64,000 bases of DNA, taken from assembly GCF_963517015.1 (NCBI RefSeq), contig NZ_CAUQDV010000002.1:248001-312000 (forward strand), written 5' to 3'. The translations under genes were made by a program, and so were the position numbers. Source of the stretch: an uncultured Devosia sp. Its GTDB lineage: Bacteria > Pseudomonadota > Alphaproteobacteria > Rhizobiales > Devosiaceae. Below the pieces are notes generated by a model that was not told where the DNA came from, ran no database searches, and was given only the letters and a program-made list of their open reading frames with translations. Positions 18,760 through 27,537 of the stretch are shown here, in pieces; position 1 is the first letter of the stretch, and every line of letters begins with the position of its first letter.

Positions 18760-19736
18760 GCAACCAGCGTTACGGCGCCGGCATCTGGCACTTTGCCACC
18801 TATCTCGACCGCTATGCCACCGACGGCTATGGCACGCCGCGCAACATCATCGAAGCAATCGATCTGGCCGGCAAGGTCAAGGACCTCTCGGTCGTTGACC
18901 TCAACTGGCCCTATTTCGGCGGCGAATATTCCAACGACCAGATCAAGACGGCGCTCGACCGCAACAATCTGGGCGTCATCGGCATCACGCCGGAAATCTA
19001 TACCCGCGACTTCGTCAAGGGCGCCTTCACCAATCCCGACGCCGGCATTCGCCGCAAGGCCCATGAACTGGTCACAGCCGCCTGCGATGTCGTCCGCTTC
19101 CACAAGGCGGATTACGTCAAGCTCTGGCCCGGCCAGGACGGCTGGGACTACCCCTTCCAGGTCGATTACTCGACCCAGTGGCAGCGTTCGCTCGATGGCG
19201 TCGGCCAGCTGGCCAGCGAGAACCCCGACCTCAAGTTCGTCATCGAATACAAGCCGCGCGAACCACGCGTCCGCATGAGCTTCGGCTCGGTCGCCCGCAC
19301 CATTCTGGGTATCGAGAAGATCGGTCTGCCCAATATCGGCATCCTGCTCGACTTCGGCCACGCCATCATGGGCGGCGAATCCGCCGCGGACAGCGCCCAG
19401 CTCGCCATCGACTATGGTCGCCTGTTTGGCATGGACGTCAACGACAACTACCGGTCCTGGGACGACGATCTGGTGGCCGGCAGCCTGCATCCGATCGAAC
19501 TGTTCGAATTCTTCTACGTGCTCAAGAAGAACAATTGGGAAGGCGTCTGGCAGCTCGACCAGTTCCCCTTCCGCGAGGACAGCGTCGCAACCGCCAACCA
19601 CGCCATCGACTTCCTCAAGGCCGCCGGTCGCGGCCTCGACAAGCTCGACATGGATGCGCTCAAGGAAGCCCAGAGCCGCCACGACGCCATCGGCGCCCTC
19701 AAGATCGCCCAACAGGCGCTGTTCACCTCGTTCTGA
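18756..19736 (+). CDS. TIM-barrel sugar isomerase (AP endonuclease 2 / xylose isomerase-like); candidate D-apiose isomerase
   Basis: A 326-residue TIM-barrel protein. Likely metal-site residues lie in FVIEYKPREPR (~165), ILLDFGHAIMGGES (~200), MDVNDNYRSWDDDL (~228) and WQLDQFPF (~266), the spacing expected of an isomerase/epimerase of this superfamily. AGGAGG stands 7 bases before ATG 18756, and the start overlaps the kinase stop. Last gene of the catabolic operon, followed by a GC-rich hairpin. Conversion of D-apiose to apulose is inferred from context. Confidence 0.8.
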   Translation: MSNQRYGAGIWHFATYLDRYATDGYGTPRNIIEAIDLAGKVKDLSVVDLNWPYFGGEYSNDQIKTALDRNNLGVIGITPEIYTRDFVKGAFTNPDAGIRRKAHELVTAACDVVRFHKADYVKLWPGQDGWDYPFQVDYSTQWQRSLDGVGQLASENPDLKFVIEYKPREPRVRMSFGSVARTILGIEKIGLPNIGILLDFGHAIMGGESAADSAQLAIDYGRLFGMDVNDNYRSWDDDLVAGSLHPIELFEFFYVLKKNNWEGVWQLDQFPFREDSVATANHAIDFLKAAGRGLDKLDMDALKEAQSRHDAIGALKIAQQALFTSF

Positions 19737-19758
19737 CTTGGCGACATCGAAACAATGC

Positions 19759-19778
19759 GGGGCGCCGTAGGGCGCCCC
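19759..19778 (+). terminator. GC-rich hairpin after the sugar catabolic operon
   Basis: GGGGCGCC pairs with GGCGCCCC around a GTAG loop, 23 bases past the isomerase stop. Only a weak T tail (TCTAT) follows, so it is a moderate terminator candidate. Confidence 0.6.
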
Positions 19779-20366
19779 TCTATACCCACAAACAACCCGG
19801 TTCGGCGGTTCAGCCTGCTGCGATTCCTGGCAATCTCAGCGACTGGCCGAGTGGCGTCTTCGGGTGACAGGCAGTCGGTGCGGCCTTCGATAGAGTGCAC
19901 GGAGCTGTAGGCCGCCTAGGTCAACCGACCATTGTGCCTGAGAACCAGGCCCAGTGCGCCCATGCAATTGTCATTGTCGAGAAAGCGGCCAATGACGAAT
20001 TGCGGGAATGGCGCAGTCTCGACATCACTGCCCTTGATCAGCGTATGCTTTTCATAGCACGTCGGCGTTCATGGACGGGTGAACGCCGACAGCCGACCTG
20101 CTCCCAAGACCAATGACCGGCGAAACTTGATTGCATTGAAATCGCGGGGATTGTTTCGACAGCGGACCGACGCCTTGGCGAGGAGTGGCGGACCGTTCGC
20201 TCATGACGCCCGATCTTGCCAAACAGGCTGATCAGCCCAACCAGGATTTAAACATGAGTTTTCTACGAAGGATATATTGAAGCGCTGACTACAAATGTGT
20301 AGTGAGGTCAACGCGTGGCCGCAGTGGTTGCGCCCAGGACCGCGGCCTCGCCGCCGAGAGACACTC
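19779..20366. other. Long intergenic region with an 11-bp hairpin and a promoter-proximal inverted repeat
   Basis: No convincing gene. GTCGGCGTTCA (20061-20071) pairs exactly with TGAACGCCGAC (20080-20090) over an 8-base loop, without a T tail. ACTACA-AATG-TGTAGT (20288-20303) is an inverted repeat ~64 bases upstream of the iron-transport gene and could be a regulator site. On the minus strand ~45 codons ending at 19918 are open and protein-like (FVIGRFLDNDNCMGALG), but there is no start or recognised family. Confidence 0.4.
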
Positions 20367-21299
20367 ATGATTGGTCACTTTTCCACTCGCCCCATGCGAG
20401 CCTTGCGCGCCGCCTTCGCGGTCGCCGCCCTTGTCCTCACCGCTACGTCCGTCGTGCAGGCGCAAGATGCCCGTACCATCGCCCATGAACTGGGCGAGAC
20501 CACCATCACCGGCACGCCGGTGCGGATCGTCGCGCTTGAATTCTCCTTCGTGCAAGCACTGGACTCGCTGGGCGTGGTTCCCGTCGGTATTACCGATGAC
20601 AATCAGCCCGACCGCATCGAGCAGAACCTGGGCAAGACCATCGAATACAGCTCTGTCGGAACCCGCCTCGAGCCCAATCTCGAACTGATCAGCGCACTGC
20701 AGCCGGACCTGATCATTGCCGATGAGCGCCGTCACGGCGCCATCTACGAACAGTTGAGCGCCATCGCGCCGACCATCGTCCTCAACAGCTGGGACGGTAG
20801 TTATGACGACATCAAGAACGCCGTGGTGACCATCGCCGAAGCGATCGGTGACAAGGCACAGGGCGAGCAGGTCGTGGCTGATCACTCGGCCCGCATGGCC
20901 GAGATCGCTTCCAAAATCCCGGCCGACAATGCCAAAGCCTTCATGCTGGCCGTTGCCACGGCCGACAACTGGTCGCTCCACACCTCGGATTCTTTCAGCG
21001 GCTCGATCTTTGCCGCCATCGGCGTCCAGGCCGCGATCAAGGCCGATGAACCCGTCGAAAGCGGTGTCGGTCTCGAGCGCCTCGTCGCCGTCAATCCGGG
21101 CGTCCTGCTGGTCGCCACCGATCCAGGCGGCACGATCTTCAACCAGGTGCAGGACAATTCGGCCTGGAAGTCGATTGCCGCGGTGAAGGACAATCTGGTT
21201 TTCGAAGTCAACCGCAACCAATATGCCCGCTTCCGCGACCTGCGCACGGCCGAACTGATTGCCAATGACGTGCTGACCAAGGTCTTCAATGTCGAATAA
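20367..21299 (+). CDS. Ferric-siderophore-type ABC transporter periplasmic binding protein
   Basis: A 310-residue Peripla_BP_2 (FecB/FhuD-like) protein. A basic N-terminus and signal peptide end at VVQAQ, then come TITGTPVRIVALEFSFVQALDSLGVVPVGI, LEPNLELISALQPDLIIADE and a C-terminal WKSIAAVKDNLVFEV helix. ATG 20367 is used; ATG 20394 (nine codons later) would also preserve the signal peptide. Its end overlaps the first permease by 11 bases. Delivers an iron chelate to the FecCD permeases; the chelate is unknown and no TonB receptor is in the window. Confidence 0.85.
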   Translation: MIGHFSTRPMRALRAAFAVAALVLTATSVVQAQDARTIAHELGETTITGTPVRIVALEFSFVQALDSLGVVPVGITDDNQPDRIEQNLGKTIEYSSVGTRLEPNLELISALQPDLIIADERRHGAIYEQLSAIAPTIVLNSWDGSYDDIKNAVVTIAEAIGDKAQGEQVVADHSARMAEIASKIPADNAKAFMLAVATADNWSLHTSDSFSGSIFAAIGVQAAIKADEPVESGVGLERLVAVNPGVLLVATDPGGTIFNQVQDNSAWKSIAAVKDNLVFEVNRNQYARFRDLRTAELIANDVLTKVFNVE

Positions 21300-22341
21300 G
21301 GACCAGGGGGCCGCGCTTGCCGTTGGTCCCCAGCCGTCCACATCGGGTTGGAGCGCGCACCTGCGCCTTCATCCCCTCTGGCTCGCTACAATGCTGCTGG
21401 CGCTGCTCGCAGTGGCGGCATTGGGCAATCTCATGGTCGGCGCCGCAGGTCTTGGCATCGGCCAGTCGCTGCGCGCGCTTGTGCTGCCCGATGCCTCCGT
21501 CGACACCGCGCTGATCTGGGATGTGCGCCTGCCACGCATCCTCCTCGCCATCCTGGTTGGGGCCAATCTGGCCGTGGCCGGCGTGTTGATCCAGACCCTC
21601 ACGCGCAATCCGCTCGCTTCGCCGCAGACCTTTGGCATCAACGGCGGTGCAGCCCTCGCCATTGTGATTGCCGTCATTGCTTTTCCCGGGCTCTCGGGCG
21701 GCTCCACAGTCCTGCCGGCGTTCATCGGTGCAGCGGCCGTGGGTATGCTCATGTGGGTGCTATCGCTCTCCAATGCGATCACCCCGCTAAAATTGGCCCT
21801 GGCCGGTATCGCCCTGCAGCTGGTGCTGGCCGCCATGGTGCAGGCTGTGCTGATCGCCAACAACGCCTCGGCTGATATCGTCTATTGGCTGGCTGGCTCG
21901 GTCACTACGGCACAGTGGAGCAAGGTCTGGACCGTCTTGCCCTTCAGCATTGCCGGCATTGTCGTCACGATCGCCGGCGGCCACCATTTCGGCCTGCTCG
22001 CACTCGATGCCAGTACCGGCCAGTCGCTGGGGCAGAATGCCCGCCGCACCGGCGGCCTTGCCTCTGTGTTGATCGTCGTCCTCGCCGGCTCCTCTGTGGC
22101 GGTTGCCGGACCGATCGGCTTTGTCGGCCTCATGGTGCCCCATATCGTTCGCAGCCTCGCGGGCGAGGATCAGCGCACCGTGCTGGCCCTCAGCGCCCTG
22201 GCCGGTCCGCTCCTGCTCGTCTCGGCCGATCTGGCCGGCAAACTTCTAGCCTATCCCGCAGAACTGCCCGTCGGCATCGTCACCGCCATCCTGGGCGCAC
22301 CGGCCTTCTTGTTCATCACTTGGAGGAATCGCAACCAATGA
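21289..22341 (+). CDS. FecCD-family iron-chelate ABC permease, subunit 1
   Basis: 350 residues with about nine to ten hydrophobic segments and FecCD landmarks: DVRLPRILLAILVGANLAVAGVLIQTLTRNPLASP.TFGIN (~70-110), a central WLAGS segment, and PIGFVGLMVPHI.R near residue 275 (cytoplasmic coupling helix). It overlaps both neighbours, so the importer is made as a coupled set. It pairs with the next gene to form a heterodimeric BtuC-like channel. Confidence 0.88.
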   Translation: MSNKDQGAALAVGPQPSTSGWSAHLRLHPLWLATMLLALLAVAALGNLMVGAAGLGIGQSLRALVLPDASVDTALIWDVRLPRILLAILVGANLAVAGVLIQTLTRNPLASPQTFGINGGAALAIVIAVIAFPGLSGGSTVLPAFIGAAAVGMLMWVLSLSNAITPLKLALAGIALQLVLAAMVQAVLIANNASADIVYWLAGSVTTAQWSKVWTVLPFSIAGIVVTIAGGHHFGLLALDASTGQSLGQNARRTGGLASVLIVVLAGSSVAVAGPIGFVGLMVPHIVRSLAGEDQRTVLALSALAGPLLLVSADLAGKLLAYPAELPVGIVTAILGAPAFLFITWRNRNQ

Positions 22342-23348
22342 GCTTGGCCGATCCCGCCATGTCCCGCCCATGGCGTACGACGCTGGTTTGCATCGCCTTG
22401 GGCATGCTGCTGATGGTTCTGGCCCTGGGCAGCATGGCCCTTGGCGCAGTGCCGCTGCCGCTTGATCGCGTGGTGGCGGGCCTCTTTGGCGGGCCGGATG
22501 CCTTCATCATCGGCCAGTATCGCCTGCCGCGCGTGGTCGTCGCCATGCTCTCGGGTGCGGCCCTGGCTCTGGCAGGCCTTTTTCTCCAGGTTGCATTGCG
22601 CAATCCTATCGCCTCGCCAGACGTAGTCGGTATCACCAAGGGCGCCGGCCTCGGCGCCATGCTGGCGCTGATATTTGCGCCGCCTGCCTGGATCGTGCTC
22701 GCCGTGCCGGGCGGAGTCATCGGCGGCGCCACTGTCGTCGCGCTTATGTTGCTTGCTATCGGCCGCGGTCTGGGCGGCGGGGTCACCACACTGGCCCTGG
22801 TCGGCGTCTCGCTGGGTGCCCTGGCCCAGGCCGCCATGCAATTCCTCATGGTGCGCTATCCGCGCGGCATCGACCAGAGCATGGTCTGGCTGGCCGGCAG
22901 CGTCTATGGCAGCACCGGCGCCGATATCATCTCGCTTTCAATCTGGCTGCTGGCCTGCCTGCCGGCCGTGGTCATCCTGGCCATGGTGCTCGATATTTGC
23001 GCCTTCGGTGACGACACGCTCAAGAGCCTTGGCATCTCGCCCAATCTGGTGCGCGCCGGTCTCGTGCTAACGGCTGTGGCCCTCACGGCCGGCGCCGTGG
23101 CCAGCGTCGGTAGCATCGGCTTTTTGGGCCTCCTGGCGCCGCATGTAGCGCGGTTGATGGTCGGCCCGCGGGCTCGCCACCTCGTACCGGCAACCGCATT
23201 GACCGGTGCTTTGGCTTTGCTCCTGGCCGATCTGATCGGCCGTCTGGTCGCCCTGCCCAATGAAATTCCGGCCGGCATTGTCGCTTCCGTCATCGGCGGG
23301 CCCTACCTCTTCTTCCTCTTGCTTTGGGAGGCCCGTCGTCGTGGCTGA
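22338..23348 (+). CDS. FecCD-family iron-chelate ABC permease, subunit 2
   Basis: 336 residues, same fold as the preceding permease: QYRLPRVVVAMLSGAALALAGLFLQ..LRNPIASPDVVGI, GIDQSMVWLAGSVYG and IGFLGLLAPH.AR. ATG 22338 overlaps the previous stop by four bases; the frame is open far upstream but those codons shadow the preceding gene. It ends eight bases inside the ATPase gene. Confidence 0.88.
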   Translation: MSLADPAMSRPWRTTLVCIALGMLLMVLALGSMALGAVPLPLDRVVAGLFGGPDAFIIGQYRLPRVVVAMLSGAALALAGLFLQVALRNPIASPDVVGITKGAGLGAMLALIFAPPAWIVLAVPGGVIGGATVVALMLLAIGRGLGGGVTTLALVGVSLGALAQAAMQFLMVRYPRGIDQSMVWLAGSVYGSTGADIISLSIWLLACLPAVVILAMVLDICAFGDDTLKSLGISPNLVRAGLVLTAVALTAGAVASVGSIGFLGLLAPHVARLMVGPRARHLVPATALTGALALLLADLIGRLVALPNEIPAGIVASVIGGPYLFFLLLWEARRRG

Positions 23349-24141
23349 AGTTGAACCGGATCGTCTGCACGCCTCGGCACTAAGCGTCGGCTATGGGGAT
23401 CGCGCGGTCCTTGACCGGGTGTCGCTTGCCATTCCGGACGGCAAGATCACGGCGCTGATCGGCGCCAATGGCTCGGGTAAATCCACCCTGCTGCGCACGC
23501 TTGGTCATGTGCTGGCGCCAATCGGTGGAACGGTCGTGCTCGACGGCAAGGATATTGCCAAGAGCCCGCGCAAGGCAGTGGCCAAGGTGATGGCTCTGCT
23601 GCCGCAGAGCCCCATCGCGCCCGATGGCCTGACCGTTCGCCAGCTTTGCCGCTTCGGCCGCTATCCGCACAAACCGCTGCTGGCCCGCTCCAGCGGACAT
23701 GACGAGGCCGTAGTTGACATCGCGCTGGCCGCCGCCGGCCTCACCGACCTGGCCAATCGGCCGCTGCATCGCCTTTCTGGCGGCCAGCGCCAGCGCGCCT
23801 GGATTGCCATGGCGCTGGCCCAGGAAACTCCAATCCTCTTGCTCGACGAACCCACCACCTATCTCGACATTGCCCATCAGATGGAAGTGCTGCAATTGCT
23901 GCGCCAGCTCAACCGCGAGCAGGGCCGCACCGTGGTCATGGTCGTGCATGATCTCAACCATGCTGCCCAATTCGCCCACCACATCGTTGCCGTGGCCAAC
24001 GGCGGCATCCATGCTGCCGGCGCGCCGCAGGATCTGCTCACGGCCGAACTGATCTACGCCGTCTTTGGCGTCAGCGCCATGGTCGTGCCGCATCCGTCCG
24101 ATGGCACGCCGCTCTGTCTGCCGCTGCCGGCCATGGCATAG
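23341..24141 (+). CDS. FecE/FepC-type iron-chelate ABC transporter ATPase
   Basis: 266 residues. Walker A GANGSGKST, Q-loop LLPQSP, signature LSGGQRQRAWIAMAL, Walker B ILLLDEPTTYLD and switch VVHDLNHA are all intact. GTG 23341 is chosen as start because the ABC fold begins ~12 residues later and this gives the usual short overlap with the permease. It completes the importer; the RpiR-type regulator follows nine bases later. Confidence 0.88.
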   Translation: MAEVEPDRLHASALSVGYGDRAVLDRVSLAIPDGKITALIGANGSGKSTLLRTLGHVLAPIGGTVVLDGKDIAKSPRKAVAKVMALLPQSPIAPDGLTVRQLCRFGRYPHKPLLARSSGHDEAVVDIALAAAGLTDLANRPLHRLSGGQRQRAWIAMALAQETPILLLDEPTTYLDIAHQMEVLQLLRQLNREQGRTVVMVVHDLNHAAQFAHHIVAVANGGIHAAGAPQDLLTAELIYAVFGVSAMVVPHPSDGTPLCLPLPAMA

Positions 24142-24150
24142 GCGACGGCC

Positions 24151-25068
24151 ATGGGTCCACCATGGTATTCGTCGTTCATGATTGACCAGACCGATATGAA
24201 TTCCGGGCTCGCCGAAGCCTCTGCCCTGCTCCGGCACCACTATGAGACGCATGCCCGGACGTTGACCCGCACGGAGCGGCAGGTCGCAGACTATCTGCTG
24301 ACCCTCGCCCCGACAGACCTGGCCTTCCGCAGCGCCGAGGAGATTGCCGCGGCCACCGGAACCAGCGACGCGACGGTCATCCGCACCGCTCGGCGCCTCG
24401 GCTTTTCCGGCCTGCCCGAGCTCAAGCGCCTCGTCAACAGGCCCATCGCAACGCATAGCTCGCCCGGCACCAGCCTCAGTCGCAAGATCAGGGCCGTTCC
24501 CCCCGACGCGCTGGCAGCCCGCGACGCCATTTTCGCGGCCGCGCAGGAAATTCTCGAATCCACGCGCGAGGCGCTCGATCCCGCTTCCGTTGAGCGTGCC
24601 GTCGAACTGTTCGAACAGTCGGGCACCGTCTGGTGCATCGGCATCGGCGTGGCCGAGCAGCCGGCGCGCCATCTGGCGACCGGCCTTTTGCGCGCGGGGG
24701 TGCTGGCGCGCGCCGTTTCCGCTAGTGGCTTTGACCTGGCCAATAATCTGATCGGTCTACGCCCTGGCGACACTGCGGTCATCTTTCATGCCGCAACCCG
24801 CCGCAAGGATATCGCCGCCCTGCTTGATCACGCCCGACAGATCGGCGTAACGACGGTGCTGGTTTCGGGGACTCAGCTCAACGAGCTTTATCGCGACCGC
24901 GTCACCGTGGCCCTCCATTCGGTTGCAGTGGCCTCAAAGCTCGCCAGCTGGCTGCTTGGCGCAACCGTCATTGGCGACGTTCTGACCTTTCGCTTTTCCG
25001 CCCGCAATCCAGAACGCGCGGCGCAAACACATGACCAATTAAATCTCCTCCGCCGAGAATTCGAGTAG
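24151..25068 (+). CDS. MurR/RpiR family regulator with SIS domain
   Basis: 305 residues. The N-terminal HTH_6 domain (~25-105) has LT.TERQVADYLL, SAEEIAAATGTSDATVIRTARRLGFSGLPELKR; the SIS domain (~135-270) has VWCIGIGVAEQPARHLATGLLR and LRPGDTAVIFHAATRRKDI. Family members usually sense phosphosugars. Start codons at 24151, 24178 and 24196 are all possible and no ribosome site decides. Its position nine bases after the iron importer is unusual and suggests it controls that operon or senses a metabolite tied to siderophore use. Confidence 0.8.
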   Translation: MGPPWYSSFMIDQTDMNSGLAEASALLRHHYETHARTLTRTERQVADYLLTLAPTDLAFRSAEEIAAATGTSDATVIRTARRLGFSGLPELKRLVNRPIATHSSPGTSLSRKIRAVPPDALAARDAIFAAAQEILESTREALDPASVERAVELFEQSGTVWCIGIGVAEQPARHLATGLLRAGVLARAVSASGFDLANNLIGLRPGDTAVIFHAATRRKDIAALLDHARQIGVTTVLVSGTQLNELYRDRVTVALHSVAVASKLASWLLGATVIGDVLTFRFSARNPERAAQTHDQLNLLRREFE

Positions 25069-25129
25069 AAGATACGATGGGCCTCTTGGTCAGTCTGTTC
25101 TTGAGAGATGGCATCGCCGCAATGGGTCG

Positions 25130-25660
25130 TCACCCGAGATGGCGGATCACGTAGTCCGCTCGATCCGCCACGCTGTGCTTTGGAAGAACGTGCACGTCGT
25201 ATGCCAAATCGCGATAGGCGGCCAGCAAGCGGTCGTACTCCGCGACTGCTTCGGACAAACCGTGTTGCCGCTCGTTGTCCGTCACATAGATTTCTGGCCA
25301 AGGCGGGGTTAGGAAGACAATCTGGTCGTATCGATCATAAGCCCCCAAAATGTCTTTCGCAGCCTGTCCCGTAGCGTGTTGGAGTGCCACAGCAGCGTCC
25401 ACCAGACCTCGATCAAAAAAGACCCAGCCGTCCTGCAACACCATTCGTGATCGGTCCTGCGCGGCGAGCTGGAGAGCCCGGGTCGCGAAGGCCGAGAGGT
25501 TGACCCATGGCAAGGCCGATCCATCGCCCCGTAGCTCTTCCTCCACGATCCGACGACCGGGCTCGGACACCGCAGCAAATCCTCTGCGCTCCAGCTCGGC
25601 GAGAAGCGTTGACTTTCCTCCACCCGAGCAGCCGGAGAGCACAATGTGTCGGGATGTCAT
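25130..25660 (-). CDS. AAA_28-type P-loop ATPase/kinase
   Basis: 176 residues. P-loop GCSGGGKST at ~10-18, then EPGRRIVEEELRGDGSALPW, FFDRGLVDAA (nucleoside-kinase-like acidic site), FLTPPWPEIYVTDNERQ and a C-terminal DRADYVIRHL. Small ATPases of this type resemble NadR-like or nucleotide kinases; substrates are unproven. ATG 25660 has GGAGG seven bases upstream. A second, decayed copy lies at 4698-5046. It is transcribed alone, convergent with the RpiR gene. Confidence 0.8.
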   Translation of the reverse strand: MTSRHIVLSGCSGGGKSTLLAELERRGFAAVSEPGRRIVEEELRGDGSALPWVNLSAFATRALQLAAQDRSRMVLQDGWVFFDRGLVDAAVALQHATGQAAKDILGAYDRYDQIVFLTPPWPEIYVTDNERQHGLSEAVAEYDRLLAAYRDLAYDVHVLPKHSVADRADYVIRHLG

Positions 25661-25893
25661 GGAACCTCCAATGTTTGTCCGCTTACGGGAATAGCTCAGA
25701 TCACCGTCAGACCGAAATAGGGTCGCCTGGAGACCGGCGGAGGAGCCATCAGGCGCGAGCGAGGTCTGGCAACTGAGGGATTTCGGGACCACCACGCTCC
25801 GCGCCCTTTGTCGCAAAGTGTTCTCGACCATGAGACGCTTGGTGCAGGCAGAAACTTGGTCGCCTGCGAGCCAAAGAAGAGATTGTCCATCGA

Positions 25894-25923
25894 CCAAGGT
25901 TCGGCTTTTGCCAGTCGTCCAAT
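25894..25923 (+). promoter_or_regulatory. ECF-type promoter, copy 1 (CCAAGGT-N15-CGTCCAAT)
   Basis: Upstream block CCAAGGT at 25894-25900, 15-base spacer, downstream block CGTCCAAT at 25916-25923, ending 20 bases before the secreted-protein start at 25944. First of eleven matching sites in 25.9-41.8 kb. Confidence 0.75.
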
Positions 25924-25943
25924 CTTCAAAGATGGAGATTTTG

Positions 25944-26861
25944 ATGAAGGCATTCGCAGTTCTGTCATTTGTCGCCGCCGCTACCAGCATGGCCGCAGCG
26001 CAGGATCAGGTTCTGGTCGACTCCGATTTTGGCCTGACCTTCGAGACGCCCGAAGGCTTCGAGGCGACGATGGTCGGCCAGACACCCGAAGGCGCTGTGG
26101 TAATCAGCGTGGGCACAAGCAATCCCGCCCTGCCCGCTCTCGAGCCGGATGGCGATGTCTGCGAGATCAGCTATCACTATGATCCGGCCTATGGCCGGGG
26201 CGACCAGCAATGGGTCAACAGCCTGTTCGACAATACGGGCGCCTATGAGCGCATGGCGCAGGAGGTCGAGGTTCCCGGTACGATCGAGGGTGGCGAGGAT
26301 TTTACTCATCGCGGCTCTTCCTCGCATCGCGTTTATGGCCAGCACGAGCTGGGTGGCGCTTTCAGCGTCACCACCATACCCAGCCCCATGGGATATGTGA
26401 TGCTGAACTGCGTGAGCTCGGAAGTAGAGGTCGGTTGGTCCGGCATTGATCCGGTGATCGACGGCATAACCGCGCCGGGGCAGCCTCGAGATCATCTGGT
26501 TGCCGATGGCAGCTGCAATGTCGATACGGATGCGCTGGTCAGCCTGACCGTCGGCGGTCCGCTTGATGCCACGACGATTGCGACGCTGGATGGCGGGCGC
26601 GAGGCGATTGCCGAAAGCTGCGGAGGCTTGCACGCCGATGCGCTGATGGACGAGGTCATGGCCAGCGCCGGGCATGACGGCAGCTATCGCGACCTGCGCT
26701 ATGAGGCGCTCGCCCGGATCGGTTCGGACCTGCTGACGGAAGAACAGCATGTCGCGCTCGATGGCGGACGTGACCAGATGGTCGTCGGCAACGACGAGGC
26801 GACCGGCGATCGCTATGTGCAATACATGCACTTCATCGTCGGGCTGCGAAGCCTCGACTGA
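25944..26861 (+). CDS. Secreted protein of unknown function (305 aa), ECF-regulon candidate
   Basis: Signal peptide MKAFAVLSFVAAATSMAAAQ, then a ~285-residue mature domain beginning with DFGLTFETPEGFEATM. Cysteines near residues 70, 155, 189 and 233 would allow disulphides in the periplasm. ATG 25944 is preceded by GGAG and by the signal peptide boundary; the frame is open upstream but without secretion features. It follows promoter copy 1 and overlaps the next gene by one base. No family recognised. Confidence 0.75.
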   Translation: MKAFAVLSFVAAATSMAAAQDQVLVDSDFGLTFETPEGFEATMVGQTPEGAVVISVGTSNPALPALEPDGDVCEISYHYDPAYGRGDQQWVNSLFDNTGAYERMAQEVEVPGTIEGGEDFTHRGSSSHRVYGQHELGGAFSVTTIPSPMGYVMLNCVSSEVEVGWSGIDPVIDGITAPGQPRDHLVADGSCNVDTDALVSLTVGGPLDATTIATLDGGREAIAESCGGLHADALMDEVMASAGHDGSYRDLRYEALARIGSDLLTEEQHVALDGGRDQMVVGNDEATGDRYVQYMHFIVGLRSLD

Positions 26862-27469
26862 TGCGCACCCTTGCCATCCTGCCAATTATCGCCGCGCTGA
26901 TGGCGCCCGTCACGGTACAGGCAGACGCCATCGCTGAACTGGCCGGCTCGACCTATCGCGGCACGACGACGGTCGAGGCCGTGTCGCAGCCAGATGGAGC
27001 CACGCCGCACCGGGCCAGCGGGGACGCGGAGATCACGCTTTCGCTGGATGAACAGGGCTTTCTGCTGTTCACCGGAGAGGCCACGATCGACGGCCAGCGG
27101 GCCATGCGTTTCGATCATGCGCTCAGCGCGCTGGGGGACGGGTCATGGCGGACGGATGGCGACGACGCGACGTTGGAAATCTCGCCGCAGGGGGAGATTT
27201 CCATTGAGGCGCAGAACAACGGCTTCATCATCACTGCAGCGGGTAGTGTGGACGCGGCGAGCCTGCAGCTGCATCTGCGCACCCATGGGCATGAGATGGA
27301 GCCCGACTTCGTCTTTGTCTTCGATCTGGTCAGCCAGGACGCCGACCTACGCGAGCAGACGAACAAGTGTGCCCATGTGATCTGGCAACCGCGCACCATT
27401 GCCAATCCATTCGGCGCCACCATGTCCAGCATCATGGTCCCGGTCTGCATTCCCGCACCGCGGAACTAG
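26861..27469 (+). CDS. Secreted protein of unknown function (202 aa)
   Basis: Signal peptide ending VTVQA-DA at ~22, then a beta-rich mature part (ELAGSTYRG, SGDAEITLSLDEQGFLLFTGEATIDG) resembling a lipocalin-like or DUF-type barrel in texture only. Two cysteines near the C-terminus (VCI and KCAHV) may pair. Its ATG overlaps the previous stop (TGATG), so it is co-translated from promoter copy 1. No known family assigned. Confidence 0.7.
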   Translation: MRTLAILPIIAALMAPVTVQADAIAELAGSTYRGTTTVEAVSQPDGATPHRASGDAEITLSLDEQGFLLFTGEATIDGQRAMRFDHALSALGDGSWRTDGDDATLEISPQGEISIEAQNNGFIITAAGSVDAASLQLHLRTHGHEMEPDFVFVFDLVSQDADLREQTNKCAHVIWQPRTIANPFGATMSSIMVPVCIPAPRN

Positions 27470-27478
27470 CAGTCCATG

Positions 27479-27508
27479 CCAAGGTTGCGCCGATCCCAGG
27501 CGTCTCAT
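27479..27508 (+). promoter_or_regulatory. ECF-type promoter, copy 2 (CCAAGGT-N15-CGTCTCAT)
   Basis: CCAAGGT at 27479-27485, 15-base spacer, CGTCTCAT at 27501-27508; 29 bases separate it from the ATG at 27538. Confidence 0.75.
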
Positions 27509-27537
27509 CTGCAGATGAAAGAAACTGGAGCTCCGTC

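Noticed and set aside
19778..20116. Possible coding fragments on either strand of the gene-poor region
   Set aside because: Open frames are short, lack start codons with ribosome sites and match no family I know; kept only as a note in the intergenic entry.
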